64,000 bases of DNA from Collybia mongolica (GCA_013420905.1 JAAXNY010000011.1:620001-684000); one strand, 5' to 3'. Positions 1-12,845 are shown, counted from the stretch's first letter. The notes: generated by a model from the sequence alone, not told the origin. A program made the numbers and translations.

Positions 1-3000
1 CGGCAATCGCACAGTGTATGAGGGCATCCAGGGCGGCAGGCTGTAGGGAGTGATAAAATGAGCTTGTGAAGTCTTGTGCCACCTAATGCAAAAAACAGAT
101 TAGCAAGATGTGTTTCATAAAAGAGCGTAATATTCACTCTTTCCATGCACGCGAAGAACTCTTGTACCACATCTGGATTCTATAGGTGCAGCCATTAGCA
201 AACCTTGTACCCACAGTAAACAGGAAACGACGCACACTCTCCATGGCACCTGGAACCCCGAGCATACCAAGTGAGCATTCCAACAAAACCGGCAAGGCAC
301 TACCGACGATAGCCTGCGCTTCCACTGTCGGTCCCGCCTTGACAGTTGCTTTATTAGATGAAAGTAATATAGAGGGAGGCGGGTTGAGTTGCCCAATCAA
401 GATGGCTGCAAGTGAAAGCCACGTGGCCGTTAGCTGACGCCTAGAAGCAAGGCAGACAAGCTCCAGAAGAGGTCCAGCAGGTAGAGTGATCAGAGTTGTA
501 TCAGTTGGGAGGGAGGTTATAGACTTGAACAGATCACTGAGCGCCTGTGAGATTGTGTATGACTAACAACCCTCAAGCGAACACTTCAAAGGGAAGACTC
601 ACATGAGAAACCTCCGCGTCTGTTGACCACCGATCGACGACACCCCGTACAGCAAGGAAGATTGCGTCGCGTAATTTGACCATCCTCACATCCTCACGTG
701 CACGCATCATCTCTTCCAACTTTACTTGCGTCTCAGAATCTCCTTCCAAGAGGATTAAAATTCCATCTGTACTCCGTGTCAGACCTTTAGCAACTCCCGA
801 AAGTGTCTCGAGTTGTTGGATTGCTATTATGCGCGCTTCATCAGGGAGCTAAGCCATCGTATGAGTACACATGTCATGAGCTAATGGGTCTCGAGATGAT
901 ACACACCACGGTAGATGGTTGCAACGCCGCTGCCAGTCTCTGAACAATCGGGTCCACAATAGCCTGAAAAGCGCAGGGGCGTAAGCATCTGTATCAAGCC
1001 ACGGCAGCGTAAATTCTACCTCTATCGGTGGTATCTCTTCACCAGGTGGCAAAGCCTGAATGACGCTCGCAATTGACTGCAACACTTTGCTTTTCTCTGT
1101 ATCCTGAGCTTTCACGTCGGTGGGTACTGACTGCGGAATCCAAAACAGTGCCGTACCGGTATGCTCCCCAACCCTGCATGCAATTCTGCAAACGCCGCGA
1201 TCTGAGGCGCAAGCACCTTGCGATTCGCATCACAGAGATTCCGCAAGGCGACCGCAGCTTGTAGACATAGTAGTGTGTCGGTGAGAGCCGGAACAACGTA
1301 GGAAACAACATTCATGAGCAGAGCTGAAGCATCAAGCTTGCTGGCGAACCAAGAAGAGTAGGTGGCTAATAAAGACGATGAGATTTGCCGTGAAATGCGA
1401 ACAGATCCATACCAATCAGGGTCAGCATCGTTCGCCTGATACGACCGTGTCCGGTTGAAGGCAAACGTCCAAGGATTTCTGGGGTGAATAGTCTTCGAAG
1501 ATGGAGGCTCTTTGTCATATCCATTGCTTCTTGAATGGACACGACACAATGGAGCGTCGCTTCGATCTCCTATGTTCAGTGGAAAACATAAACTTTTGAT
1601 ACAGCCAAGATAAGGACCTTACGCACCTGCCATCCGTCGTTCTCCTGTCGCGAATTCAGCCGCTGAGATACATCATCCACGTAATATCCCAACATATCGT
1701 CCCGCAGTATATAATATCTGGTTACGATCAAAAAAAAAATATGAAAAGGGATAGGATTCAGGGGCCTACGCATTGATGAGTGTATCGCCAACATCTCTCC
1801 GATAACTTGACGAAATGTGAGTTTTACGCATAGCTGGCATGTAAATTGACTCACACTTGGAACTTGTCGATCTGATCTAGTAGACAATGATATCATGAGC
1901 ATAAAGACACGTTAAAAAAAAAAATAAGAAAAGCAAAACCTTTAGACCACACATTTCCCTTCGAAGGGAAGGCAACCTTTCTCCTCAAGACCTGAACGAG
2001 TTCACTATAGACCGCCTTTGCCATTGCCACCTGTTTATTCTGTTGATCTGCTCCTGGATCCGCAGGATTGTCCTCCCCGTTTTCCGCAGAATCAGCACTC
2101 CACAAAGCCTCCTGGAAAAGGTACCAGAAACTAAGGGTCATATCGCTCTCCTCCTCATCAACACCATAGTATCCAGGAAGGCCGGTATATGCGAGTAGTG
2201 TACGTAAGAAAGCCTGGGTAAGATAGCCTTTCGTTTTTGCTGGGCTGGGAGGCAAGGAGGAAGGTACAGGCGGGGTTACAGGTGCTATCGATGAAATGTT
2301 GCTAGCCATGTATGATGTCGAGTGATCCCCAAGGGCAACAAGCAACTTGCAGAATGAGTGGGAGACTTCGTCCACATCGCCCGCGCTAAGCGATGCCTCG
2401 ACGATCCGACTACCGGTTAAGTCTATCCAGAGAAGTAGGGGTTCTGTAAGCGTTTTGCTCCCTGATCCATCTGACAGTGCTGATTTCGACATGATCTCCT
2501 GCAAGGCATCTGACGCTGCTACAAAAATGTCGCTTTCCGTAGAAAACCGGTCCAGAAGAGTAATGAGGACCGGAATCAAATGAACGATATCACTGCAAAA
2601 GAATAGTTGAACTGCCTTGAATAGAACAAAGGGGGGTGGGTACCGACTCGCTTCGAATCTGTCCCATCCAAGCTTGCAAACATTTCAGCGCAGAGGGAAT
2701 CTGTTGTGGAAATTTCAGTGCAGACCCGATGGCCTGTAACACCATCGGCATCGCGTCGGTCAACGATTGCTGTATTTGAACTCTGACATCAATCAGCATC
2801 CAGATATGAGAGCGAAGGGGAAGCAGTGACTTACTTACTGGCGCCGAGGAGATCAGCCCCCGCCACTTCTTCAGCGACGATCGCGAGGAATTCATGAATC
2901 TGCTCCGGAGGCGCACCACGACCAGAGAAGGTAGTGACGCATGCCATGATCCAATCTGGCCAGCGTGAGGGATGGCCGGGGACGAGTTTAAGTGCGAGAG

Positions 3001-3696
3001 AGGTGATCTGAGCAAGAGTTGCATAAGAGTTGGGGAGTTATCGGAGAGGAGAGCGTACAGCAACGAATAGTTTGCGGAGGATAAATTTGCTTCGCCCGGT
3101 TGACATAGAGTGTGCTGTCAGTTGCATGATGAGATCCCGGAGGCGTTGGGCGTGCTCCTGAGGGAATGAATCCCTGGAAAAGAAGTGATGAGTTTGTGAT
3201 GAAGTTTGGCTCCAGGAATGAAGATATGGTTGATGTTGGCGCAGATATTTATCTTCATCGTCTGACACCTCAACGTTGGAGGGGATTGGAAGACGTTACT
3301 TTCACAACCATCTTGACAACCCTTTGCGATGATTCTTCTACAACAGGCCAGAGACTTCCACAACCATATCACCACCCAATAACCCTGACTCGACAGCCCT
3401 GACCCAATATGGCACCAAAAGCACACTCACCAATCCCTCACAATCTTTACTTGTGCCGTGTGCGCGCCAAAAAACTGTACGTTCTGATCATGGTGGTCCA
3501 ACAATGGAATAACAAGACCCCATGCTTCAGGCCGCTTCTGTAGCTCAAAGAGCTCGTGCTGCAGCCTTTTAAGATCCTCTGGAGTGGTCGTAGGTACTGG
3601 GGGCGCGTAGGCTCGTTGGATTAGCTGAGGGAGAACGATAAGACTCTTGCTAGGGCTTGTGGCAAGACGAACTGACTTCGGCGGCTCGCTCAACAT
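1..3696 (-). CDS. Importin-13/Kap122-like karyopherin, 3' end outside window
   Basis: Nuclear transport receptor of the importin-beta superfamily, which carries cargo through nuclear pores under Ran-GTP control. The chosen ATG is at 3696-3694. The first exon (3431-3696) encodes an importin-beta N-terminal signature: the LxxLQxRPEAW helix, then NVQFFGA and a KI-x-RDW ending. The next exon (3059-3173) reads FPQEHAQRLRDLI and LTAHS, as in IPO13/Kap122. At least 15 exons can be joined in frame down to base 1, all alpha-helical HEAT-like sequence. Further exons are 2835-3007 and 2648-2782 (donor GTCGGT); the fifth starts at 2592. Later exons carry DILRDDM-like, LHCVVSIQEAMD and LRNLCDANRK blocks. 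Intron 1 is unusually long here (about 257 bp); the others are near 50 bp. The C-terminus lies beyond the left edge. Family assignment is by recognised motifs; orthology to IPO13 rather than transportin-3/Mtr10 is likely but not proven. Confidence 0.82.
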
Positions 3697-6208
3697 CGAA
3701 TGGTGAAAGGGCGGGTAAAAAGCTGGTGTCCACCATGATCTGATTTGTTTGAGTGAGGAATTAAAACGGTTTTCAAGTAGGGTATGTATAGGTACAGGAG
3801 ATGGGATGAAAGGAAGTGTAAAGTTGATGATACTTTGTGGGCAGGGTTCAGAGTCGATTTCCGGGTATGTTACAGGGTCATTGTCGGATAAACAAACAAA
3901 GTCTCTCAAATTTTTGGATTTCAGCTTCCCAGTCCGGTAATACCACACTATGGTTATAAAGACATAAACCTCTCCGCTCCGCCCAATTTTGTTCAAAGCT
4001 TCACAAGGAGCGGGCGATCATCGATGATCACTATTACTCCAAGGATATCAACCATTAATACAGCCAGTGAAGATGGATATTGGTTCCCAGTCCCACTCCT
4101 GCCCCTCGCAATAATCGGTTATTACACGCCAATGTGCAAGTCCTAGCTTCCCCAAGGGATACAAATATCATGAGCCTCTCATCAGTTACCCTCCGTCCCA
4201 GGATCAGAAATACGGTAACGACTCATAATCCGAGGTTCTATCCTACAAATCTGGCAATCCTGGTACGATTTGGTATCTTTATGTGCTGGACGGCGGACGC
4301 AGGTTGGCCAACCACCGCTAGATTGAAACAAAACATCGGTGGGACGGCCGAATCCCATATACGACGCGCCCAATAATCAACATGACCCCGAACTATTCGC
4401 ACCTTGCCTCCGTCATGTTTTAAAACCCGGGACATATCTTTCCATTAGTTTCACGCTCGCTCAAGGCTTCATGTATACGCATAAATTGGCGAACTGCGCT
4501 GTTGCATTATTACTCGGATTTCCACAGCTTATGGATGTACAAGACTGAGACGACACACTTGGCAGCTTAGGGATACAACACGCGCTTGTGATTACTCTCA
4601 CCAGAAACCTTCAATGCCGTTACTACAAGCGCCACTGCGGAGCTCAAGACATCAATATGATGATAAGACATGGCAATGTTGTTCTGAGGGGGAGCGGGTT
4701 AACAGAAGCTTAGGGATGTAATTCCACACCCGCCAGTCATATTGCGATATGGAGCATAACATGGGTATCCGTCCCACGGCTCGGACACAAAGGCGGCCCA
4801 CCCTAGCCTAAGGATTCGACGAGAAAAACCTCAAAGTAGGTATTGCCATCGGATGGGAAGAGTGTCCATTTGATGACCATAACGACCGCAAGCCACCCTC
4901 GAATCGGCAGAACCTGGAACCTTTTTGTCTATGGGTCATGCCGCATGATTGGGTACGCCTGCGAACCCCTGATCCAACGTTTTTCCCAGCTTAGGTGCCA
5001 CAGAATCAATTACCAAACCCTATTTCACTTGTAACGCCTAACAGAAACCCTCAACCAAAAGATACAACTCACGGAAATCACATGTGTAAGGGGTTTCTCG
5101 GCGTTGTGACTATATTTAGGTTCCTTGGGGCAGCAATCCTCAAGATCCCTGGAGTGTTAGTTCACAACAATGTCGTTATGAATTCGCGTGACTTACAGAA
5201 ATAGCTGGAGGGTTGACAAGAAAGAGAGTGGCACCTAGCTTGATGAACCCACCAGTCATGCATAACTCTATAAACACCTCATTGACCGGTAGACTCGTGA
5301 CCAGCGTTATAGATGAGGCGAAACCTCTATATATCGAGGCTTGCCTCATAGAATCGAGGGATCGGTCACCGGTCTATGGAACTGGCCTGATTGATGACAA
5401 TTCCGTGCCGAAACCAAGAGAGACAGTCGGTAGGGCGGTATAATTTGAAGGGCCAAAGGTAGCCTGCCTCGTGCCAACCTCAAGGTACAAAATGGCTCCT
5501 ATAAATGATCAGATGCACATCACAACTCAGGTTCCACTATGTAAGCATAGGGCTTTATAGGGCCTGGTGGGAATCTAATTCGATGGATTGAACAATTATG
5601 GGGTTGCGTCCGGCTGATCTTTAAAGTGGGAAAGCGGTCATTTTCGACACTTCTGGGATTGCTACCGGCGGACATTGAGGGTTGTCAGGCCAATCTAGAC
5701 CTGTGCATGAGGTACCTGATCAGCAACAGACTTTGGTCTTGATTAGGTCTGACATAACAGGTTGACTGGGTAATCGAGCTATAGAAATGCAGAAGGTGAC
5801 TGAGTATGAGTCAATTTTTAATTGATATGATAGATGAACATGCTCGCTGTTGGCCTTCTGACATTTGTTTTTTTCGGGTCAGAGTGGAGAAACAAACGGA
5901 GAAGTTTCAGTTGTGGTAAAAATGATGGGAAGATGGGAAACGCCGAGCCAATCAGAAAACGAGATTGGCCGCTCTCGCGGCTTTGCGATTTTCGTCGTCC
6001 CAATTGCGAGGCGAACGGTGGAAGAAAAGTGAAAAAAAGGACGCACGGACATGGGGGTTTCCGCCAAGGTAAAACTGGTGCCACATCACCATCGAAGTTA
6101 CATTCCCCCCCTCCCGCTCGTGTCCTTCCCGCAGTAAAAACGGGCGCCTTTGGCTCAATCCCCCCCTTTTAAGCTCCATCTCAATTATCTGAGTTCGTAG
6201 GATAGCTT
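3697..6208. other. Intergenic region without a recognisable gene
   Basis: About 2.5 kb between the divergently transcribed importin and HPC2 genes. Short open frames occur on both strands, but none shows a familiar motif or a believable exon chain. The part just upstream of HPC2 (about 5830-6208) is GC-rich with C-runs and presumably holds the HPC2 promoter and 5' UTR. No tRNA, TIR or LTR was seen. Confidence 0.5.
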
Positions 6209-8383
6209 ATGGCCGAATCAGACATCGAGATGCTCTCAGGGGATGGGGAGGAGCGGGCAATATCGGGATTCGATAATCCTCCTCAAAGCCCTAGCGTCTC
6301 CGCCACATCCAGCCGTCACACACCACAGCCAGACAACAATACCAATAATTCTAATACCATCCACATCGTGGATGACAATGAACTCCAACCTGTCCTCCCC
6401 GTCGCCGCCGGTGACAACGGCGACGACAACAACAACAAACCCTCCACTGCCTCCGCCTCCAGCCACAAGCCATCTTCCAAGCCACCGTCTTCTAAGCCTC
6501 CATCTTCCAAACCCCGCTCATCGAAGCCGCACAAAGCCCGTTCGCCCTCCCCGACCCCGCCCCCACCGCCGCCTCCCGCCCCGCCTCTCCAAACAATCCG
6601 GCTCGAAATAAAGCTCGGCGGCCCGAACAATTATGCCGTCGACATCGCTGAGATTTCCCGCTCTACAGGGCAGCGGCCCCCCACCCCGACACGCGCGCCC
6701 GCTGGCCATGTTAGTGATAGCGAGGACGATGAAGACGACGAGAAGGGCGCGAAGAAGGAGAAAGGCAAGAGGAAAAAGGTGAGTTTATGGTCAAGCCCAG
6801 CGACCAATCAAATCTTACTGTCTTGTAGAAGAACCCCACATCCGAATACTACGACGTCTCGGATCCCTTCATTGACGACTCTGAGCTTGCCATCGACGAG
6901 CGCACCTTCTTCGCGCAGACGAAGCAGCAGGGATTCTATGTCTCGAGTGGTGAGGTCGCCCTGCTCAAGGACAAAACTCCCAAGAAGCCCAAGTCCAAGA
7001 ACCCGCTGCATGGGGGGCCCTCCGCCGCAACACACCCCGCAGTGACGGCCAGCAAGAAACTCGCAACGGTGAAGAAGGAGACATCGCACGACTCGCCGGC
7101 GGCGGGACCGTCTGGGAGTGGGTCAGAGGAGGAGAACAAGGCCGGTGCGCAGGCGGAAGCAGGAGAGGACGAGCGGGCGGGACAGAAGCGGAAGCGCTAC
7201 ATTACCGTAATGGAAGGTGGGAAGAAGCGCAAGGTTGTCGATGTCGTGAGTACGCTCGTTCGTGCACGAGGGAGCTCTGATCGATCTCCTCGCAGCATGC
7301 ATTCCATCCGGATCTGCAAGCCGCCATCGAAAATATTAAGGTCGCGATTGCAAACGAGTCGTGGGACCAGAAGGGCAAGTTCCCGCCGCCACTCAAGCCC
7401 TTGCTGTCGCAACTCGCCATCCTCGCCATCAAACTTGACGAGTATGATGAATACTTTTTCAATCTCATGCCGGCGTTGTTCCCCTATAACAAGTTTACGA
7501 TGAGTGTACGTATAATAAACATCCCGGAAGCTACTGTCTGACTCGTCTACAGAAGCTCATCAAACGGACAGTATTTAACGACCACCTGGAGCTCCTTATG
7601 CAGCGACAGGAAGTGTTACTTGCTGAACTTGCGCATTTAGCAAAAGAAGGGTTTGCCAAGGCCGAAGAGGAGTGGGAGAAGAGTGTCATAGCATGGGGTG
7701 TGTGAACCACCGAAGCCCTCTTTGTCCCGTTGCTCACTCATCCCACCAGACAAACGACAGGAGAAGCTGCGTGCAGAGACTGCGTCAGGCGTCGACACTA
7801 CCGTCGGGACAGGGACAGACTCAGCCGGGCCGACGCGGCATCCAACGGAGGAAATGGACGTGGACCAGCAACCGCCATCAACATCGGCTGTGGTACATGA
7901 CAAGGACGGGAAGGAGAATAAGGATGGGACGCATGGACAGCACCCACCAGCGAAGAAGTTCCGGATGACGGAGGCGATGAAGGGGATTGTGTGGCAACTG
8001 GTGCTGCTGAGCAATGAGTGCTGCCGACTGGAGAATGAGAAGAAGTGAGCCCCGCGTTTTCATCGTTATTGTGTAGGCATTGATGGCGTCTTTTTCAGCT
8101 CGCTTGAGGGGTCTGTTTTGCAAGTTAGCGAACAGGGTCTGCGGAAGGTGTTGTACCAGAAGGTTCGCATTTTTGTGGTTTTGGCTTTTGTGTTATGTAC
8201 AGTATTGACGTGGTTTGGATAGATCGTCGCTGCTTTCCCTGACGGGTGGATGTCATCGGGGCAGATCTCGCGGGATGGTACGTTCTACCTATCTCTTCAC
8301 ACGATAACGCTGATCATTTCTATGCTCTAGTGAGCTCGATGAAGAAGAAGTATGAGAAAGAGGCAATGGAAAACGAAGCATAA
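6209..8383 (+). CDS. HPC2: HPC2/ubinuclein, HIR histone chaperone subunit
   Basis: Subunit of the HIR complex, which deposits H3-H4 independently of replication and represses histone genes. Eight exons join in frame: 6209-6778, 6829-7245, 7296-7505, 7553-7697, 7750-8044, 8099-8162, 8223-8277 and 8331-8383, giving 602 residues. Residues 1-190 are low-complexity (Ser/Pro/Lys repeats and a proline run, then an acidic-basic patch). Exon 2 opens with the HUN (Hpc2-related) signature YYDVSDPFIDDSELA, followed by a KQxGFYVSSGEV block. Exons 3-4 carry the ubinuclein middle domain: HPDLQAAIENIK, a WDxKGKFP motif, LKPLLSQLAILAIKLDEYDEYFFNLMP and PYNKFTM. The C-terminal part is helical and charged. All introns are 47-60 bp with GT-AG ends. 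The start is the first ATG of the long exon; an upstream start is not excluded. No defects were seen. Confidence 0.93.
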
Positions 8384-8640
8384 ATCACCCTCCACCACAT
8401 CCCCACCCACTCAAACCCGACCTCAGACTTTGTTCTCGTTTTCGTTTTGTATTCATAAATGTGTTTACACACCTTACCCATATTGTTATTCCCTGTTGTT
8501 CGCTGTCTTGTATATCTCGTGCATTTATCGTAGTATTTCCCCCCGTAGGCTAGTAATACATTATTCGTTTATCTACGATGACGTCATCACTAGACTTAAA
8601 AATATATTCTGATGTCATGGCATCATTTGGACAGTTAGTA
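8384..8640. other. HPC2 3' flank up to the transposon block
   Basis: AT-rich sequence downstream of the HPC2 stop; it presumably holds the 3' UTR and polyadenylation region. It ends in a TA dinucleotide at 8639-8640 that abuts the outer transposon end. Confidence 0.4.
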
Positions 8641-8642
8641 TA

Positions 8643-8675
8643 CAGTTGCGGACAACTAAAGCCAACAAATTAATT
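8643..8675 (+). repeat. Left TIR of the 3.15-kb DDE transposon
   Basis: Starts CAGTTGCGGACAACTAAAG directly after the TA target dinucleotide and pairs with 11762-11794. Confidence 0.85.
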
Positions 8676-8847
8676 ATCTCGGGAACCAGATTTTTTGGCA
8701 GAAATCTGATAACGAATCTGAAATCAGACGGGGAAAAGGAGCTCAAAAATGGTCTTTTTGTATTATTCCCATGGCTTTTTGGCCGCGCCAAAATTTCGAG
8801 CAAGATTTTTCAAAAGTTAGGGTCTACAAATGGCTAAATCTCGGTAC

Positions 8848-11493
8848 CTAGGACTCGGCCAACCCAGCAACCGGGGTTGCCGGGTTCATCAAAACATCGA
8901 TGGCCATCATGACCGTCTGGTTGATGGCACGGTGCTGCTTGTGCTTGCGCACCGCCCACGCAGCAGCGGCACCAGTCAGACCCTTACGGTAAGCACTCAT
9001 AAACCGCCACGATCGGTTTATGAAACGCTGGATCACCTCTTTCGGGCATTCTTCAAGGAAACGCTGGGCTGCCTCCTTCACATCCTTGAAAGTTTTCTTC
9101 TCGACCTCGCGATAACGGTATTTACACCATCCCCAGTACTAGTAGCCAAAAAACATGTCAGTACATATGATGGTGGTTAGAATAACAATTCCATACCATC
9201 TCGATAGGATTAAGTTCGCAATGGAATTTTGGAAGAAAGATGCACTCATGCCCTCGGGAGTGAATGTAAGTTTCGAGCATGGAAGGCTGATTCTTGAAAT
9301 CATCTTGTTGACTGAGGAGACGGGCCATACAACAATCTGTGTTTTCAATGGGGCATACCGGTGAACATTTTGCACGTAATTTTGAGACATTGAAACCGCG
9401 TTCTTGAAGTACACGTTGCATTCCCTTTGGCTGACCATTTTCGAGGGTCATCTTTTGGGTCTTGCCGCGGTGCTCTGGGACTGGATTTGACTCGGGAATG
9501 ACAGTGTCACGCTGTTTGCGTTGCTTCCCGCCATCTGATTTATTCATCTCGAAAGCTTTGAGAGCATCAGGTGGTAGAGAAGCATGGGCAGAGGATTGAT
9601 CAAAAATGAAAAGTGCCTGTTTATCTGGATGTGCAAGCTCAAAGACTTCAACGGCGTCTCCCATTTGTGTCAGAAGTTGGTCGGTGTCCCACCATGCATC
9701 CCCTTGGGATCCAGGATAAATGATTTTGGTCGAATCACGGAGGACATGGCCAGCTTGGTTGAGGTGGATGAGATGACCATTTTTGGGGTTAATGAATGCA
9801 GATACATGAATGAGTCTGCCGCGACCTTTTTTCCGCAATGGTTGTTCATCCTTTCGAAGCCAGGCACTGCGTGATTCCTTGTTGGCATGAAATGAGCTTT
9901 TGTCATGGAAGTTGGGGATAATTTTGCGTTCACCAGGAGCAAGATTCGGTGCGACGTGCTTTAGTTCTGGTCCCTCATAATGAGCCATCCATCTCTCAAA
10001 CTCTGCCATGGCCAGAAGAAAAACCTGCTGCCAATATTCCACAACATCCGCACGCTCATGCCCATCCATGTATACACCCTTTTTCACAAGTGTGTTGCGC
10101 CATCCCAATTTGATGAGCCATCGATGTGCCGTCCACACACATAGGGGTTTCCGAGTGGTGATCCCAAGGTCAGGCAATATAATTGTGTTGAGGGTGACCT
10201 GTAGCTTTTTTGGTGTGACCTTTCCTGTAGGTAAACTCTGCAGATATGAGAGTGCTTGCTTCTTCACGTTCTCATCCTTCAAAAGTGACCGTGCATTCTT
10301 GTAACCACCTTGCCGCTCGACTGGTAGCTGCTCAAATACCTGGTAATGTCAGGCCAGTGCACGCACCCGTCGTGCAAAATATTTGCCAGCTCCGTCATGC
10401 CATTGTCGAGCAATCTCCTCACTCGCTCCAATCTGTGATGCCCCCTTCAATCTAAGAGTCGCAAAATTTGATAAGATCATGTACTGGTTGATTGTGGCAA
10501 GCGTTAACAGTTTGCTACGCTTTTTCAGATCTTTCTTGATTTGTGTTCGAAGAGTTCCCCAGTCTTTGGTCTCGGTGGGAGAGGTCTGAACACCCTCGTC
10601 TAGTTCATGCTCCCATGCCTCTGCTGCATCCTCTTCGGCTAAACCATGGATGTGTGCGGCTGACTCCAATTCTTCAATATCCTCATCCAAGTCTTTCTCA
10701 ATCTCCTCAATACTGGAGGCAGCAGCACTCGACGGTGGACGAGTCACAATCTCTGGCGATCCCAATCTCTCATCTGAATCTGTTTCCCACTCGGAGATGC
10801 ATCTGATTTGTGGAATTACAGGGCTTGTCACATCTGGTGACTTGCAATCGTGATCGGATGGAAGAATTTCGATGCTCGCGTCATTGGAAGATATGGTGAT
10901 GGTGGGCCCAGCATCAATGTCTATTACAGGCTGTGACTTCTGTAGTGAAAAGAATCCATCAAGACTTGTCTGTCCCTTCCAAGATGCTGCATATCATTGT
11001 TGCAATCGCAAGGACTTGCTCATAACATCTGGGCCTTTAGCATATGTTGTTGGACGCACTGCATTGAAATGTAAATATATAATACTTTTTAATTGAGCAG
11101 TGCGTTACCTTTTTTGGTTGCAGTTTGCCTACCATGCACTTTAGCTGGCACCCAGTCCAAATCATTTGGATCATCTTCAACTGCCATCACAACTAATCTC
11201 TCAGCAAATTCCTGATCCTCGAGCTCATCCCAATCACTCTCTGCATAATCCTCAGCATCCATCTCTTCTCCCTCAGAATCAGAATCCTCAGCTTCACTGC
11301 TTGCCTGATCCTTCATGACTGACCCTTCAGATCTCGCAATCACTGCATCGCCCAATCCAATGACCTTCCTGATGTTGTGACAGGCTTGGGAATTTGATGT
11401 TCCCAAGAGAGAAACATTCGAAGATGAGTTATTTTGGAGTTTTGTGAGATTGCGACACTTTTTGGGGGGGCGGCCTCTGGGTTTGGGCGGCAT
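8848..11493 (-). pseudogene. DDE transposase pseudogene (two TGA stops)
   Basis: Transposase of the enclosing element, about 845 residues. Exons on the minus strand are 11493-11109, 11058-9197 and 9138-8848 (introns of 50 and 58 bp). The N-terminus carries an AT-hook-like RGRPPKK, then an acidic linker and a helix-turn-helix-like region. The catalytic core shows FHDKSSFHAN (first Asp region), LFIFDQSSAHASLPPDALKAF (second Asp) and FLPKFHCELNPIE (Glu). The C-terminal exon reads YWGWCKYRYREVEKK and RFINRSWRFMSAYR. Two in-frame TGA codons interrupt it, at 10996-10994 (after LRLQQ) and 10351-10349 (after RRVRALA). Family context suggests Arg at the second site, so CGA to TGA is likely. All other codons are open and both introns are intact, so inactivation looks recent. 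Confidence 0.85.
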
Positions 11494-11761
11494 AGTAGGA
11501 ATTATTTTGTGGCAGGAGGAAAAGATTATCTTATTTTTTTTTGGTGGCGTCAGATAGTACTCATCAAGATCTATTCAAAAATGATTTTATCGGATTTTTT
11601 TCGAGTTTTTTCGGACCGCGCCAAAATTTTGGACCCCTTTTCTAAAAAATCTTCACTTTTGGGGAATTGGCTCATACCAATCGTTAGAGCAGGTCAATTC
11701 CTGGCTATTCCAATGGTTTCCGGACTATTTATCGGCCTCTTGGGGTGTCAATAAATCAGTC

Positions 11762-11794
11762 AATAAATTTGTTGGCTTTGTTTGTCTGCAACTG
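11762..11794 (-). repeat. Right TIR of the 3.15-kb DDE transposon
   Basis: Reverse complement reads CAGTTGCAGACAAACAAAG followed by CCAACAAATT. It matches the left TIR and is followed by TA. Confidence 0.85.
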
Positions 11795-11822
11795 TAGTCA
11801 CAGACAAGCAAAGCCCTCCAAA
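11795..11822 (+). repeat. Left TIR of the large outer element
   Basis: Reads TAGTCACAGACAAGCAAAGC then CCTCCAA and is the inverted counterpart of 19529-19555. The first base is T where the right end has C, which creates the TA used by the nested element. Confidence 0.75.
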
Positions 11823-12123
11823 AATTCTCACACATTTACCAGGACTAGACCGCTCATGGGAAGGCCGTGAAACTGCATAAATATCATATTTAGGACCTAA
11901 TGAGTTTATCTTCACCAGCCAATTTCTTGTAATTCAAAATTCAAAAAAGGGACCCCAAAATTTTTGGCCAGGCACGAATAAATACCTAAAATGACAAAAA
12001 ATAGTGCAATCAACTCCAGTCCTCAACCCAAATATGATTTCAAAACAAAATTTACATTTCCATGAGTGGTTCAGTCAAAAAAAAAATTAATAAGAAAGTC
12101 CAAAATTTGCCTGCTGTAGCACT

Positions 12124-12371
12124 CTTGAGCCTAAATCTGATTGAAATGGTGAGTTTTTTTTTGTACTATCATTGATCTTTTTTTTGACTGAAATAATATC
12201 TAGTATTGGGGATGGGTGAAGTACAGATATAAACAAGTTCCCAAGTGGACTTTTGATGATGCAAAACAGGCTGCTATCACTGCACTTGATTCATACCCAG
12301 TCAACGTCATCCGAAGGTTCATCAATCAAGCATGGTGGTTCATGAGCCCCAGTAAGAAACACATATATTAG
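12124..12371 (+). pseudogene. 3' remnant of a related DDE transposase gene
   Basis: Sequence up to 12148 encodes LSLNLIEM, matching the catalytic ELNPIEM of the transposase at 8848-11493. A GTGAG...TAG intron follows (12149-12203), at the same position as in that gene. The next exon from 12204 reads YWGWVKYRYKQVPKWTF and later VIRRFINQAWWFMSP, aligning with YWGWCKYRYREV and VIQRFINRSWRFMS. Upstream catalytic sequence is missing or unrecognisable. It lies close to the left TIR of the large element, where that element's own transposase would be expected to end. Confidence 0.8.
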
Positions 12372-12845
12372 TTAACATTTTCGGCAATTATTTCATATTA
12401 AATTTATTATCTCACATTTATAGACATTATATGTCACTGTCAACTTGTCATTTTGATGTCTTTCAATGCTTGAAGATGTTCAATCAATGCAAAAGAATCA
12501 TCAGATATTGTTTTCATAATTGTCAATCTTGCATCAATCCTTTGACTTCAGATTCATGTTTCCTCTTCACCCTTGTTTTGCTTTCTTTGTCCAGGTGTGT
12601 GTGAAGTCCCTCTTTTCCAACAACATCACTCTTACTCCCAACTACCATATTCTCCCCATTGGCCCCCTCCCCACCTATATCTATTCCACCTTCTGCCCCA
12701 CAATGAATCAACAACTGTCCAGAGATGTGACATGCTGTCCTTGCTCTCAGGACACAAAAGCCTTCTCACACACAAAATCCCAATTCACCCAATATATGTA
12801 TTTACATGTATTCATAGCATATATACTGTACATCTCACATAACCC
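12372..12845. other. AT-rich stretch inside the large element, no gene seen
   Basis: Lies between the transposase remnant and the 3' end of the coiled-coil gene. A 140-codon plus-strand open frame is compositionally simple and shows no recognisable motif. Confidence 0.4.

Larger units (their letters stand above)
8643..11794. mobile_element. Complete Tc1/mariner/IS630-like DNA transposon with ~32-bp TIRs
   Basis: A 3152-bp element bounded by TIRs at about 8643-8675 and 11762-11794. Both begin CAGTTGC-GACAA and continue AAAGCCAACAAATT with few mismatches. The flanking dinucleotide is TA on both sides (8641-8642 and 11795-11796). Subterminal AT-rich stretches on both sides share a GCGCCAAAATTT motif. 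The single gene inside (8848-11493, minus strand) encodes a DDE transposase. The element is structurally complete, but its gene carries two in-frame stops. Confidence 0.85.

Noticed and set aside
115..437. Overlapping open frames on both strands at the left edge
   Set aside because: They are explained by exons of the importin gene and shadows of them.
4080..5443. Several 60-100-codon open frames in the importin-HPC2 interval
   Set aside because: Low-complexity or random composition, no motif, no consistent exon chain.
6236..6709. Minus-strand Gly-rich open frames opposite HPC2 exon 1
   Set aside because: Antisense shadows of the Ser/Pro-rich coding sequence.
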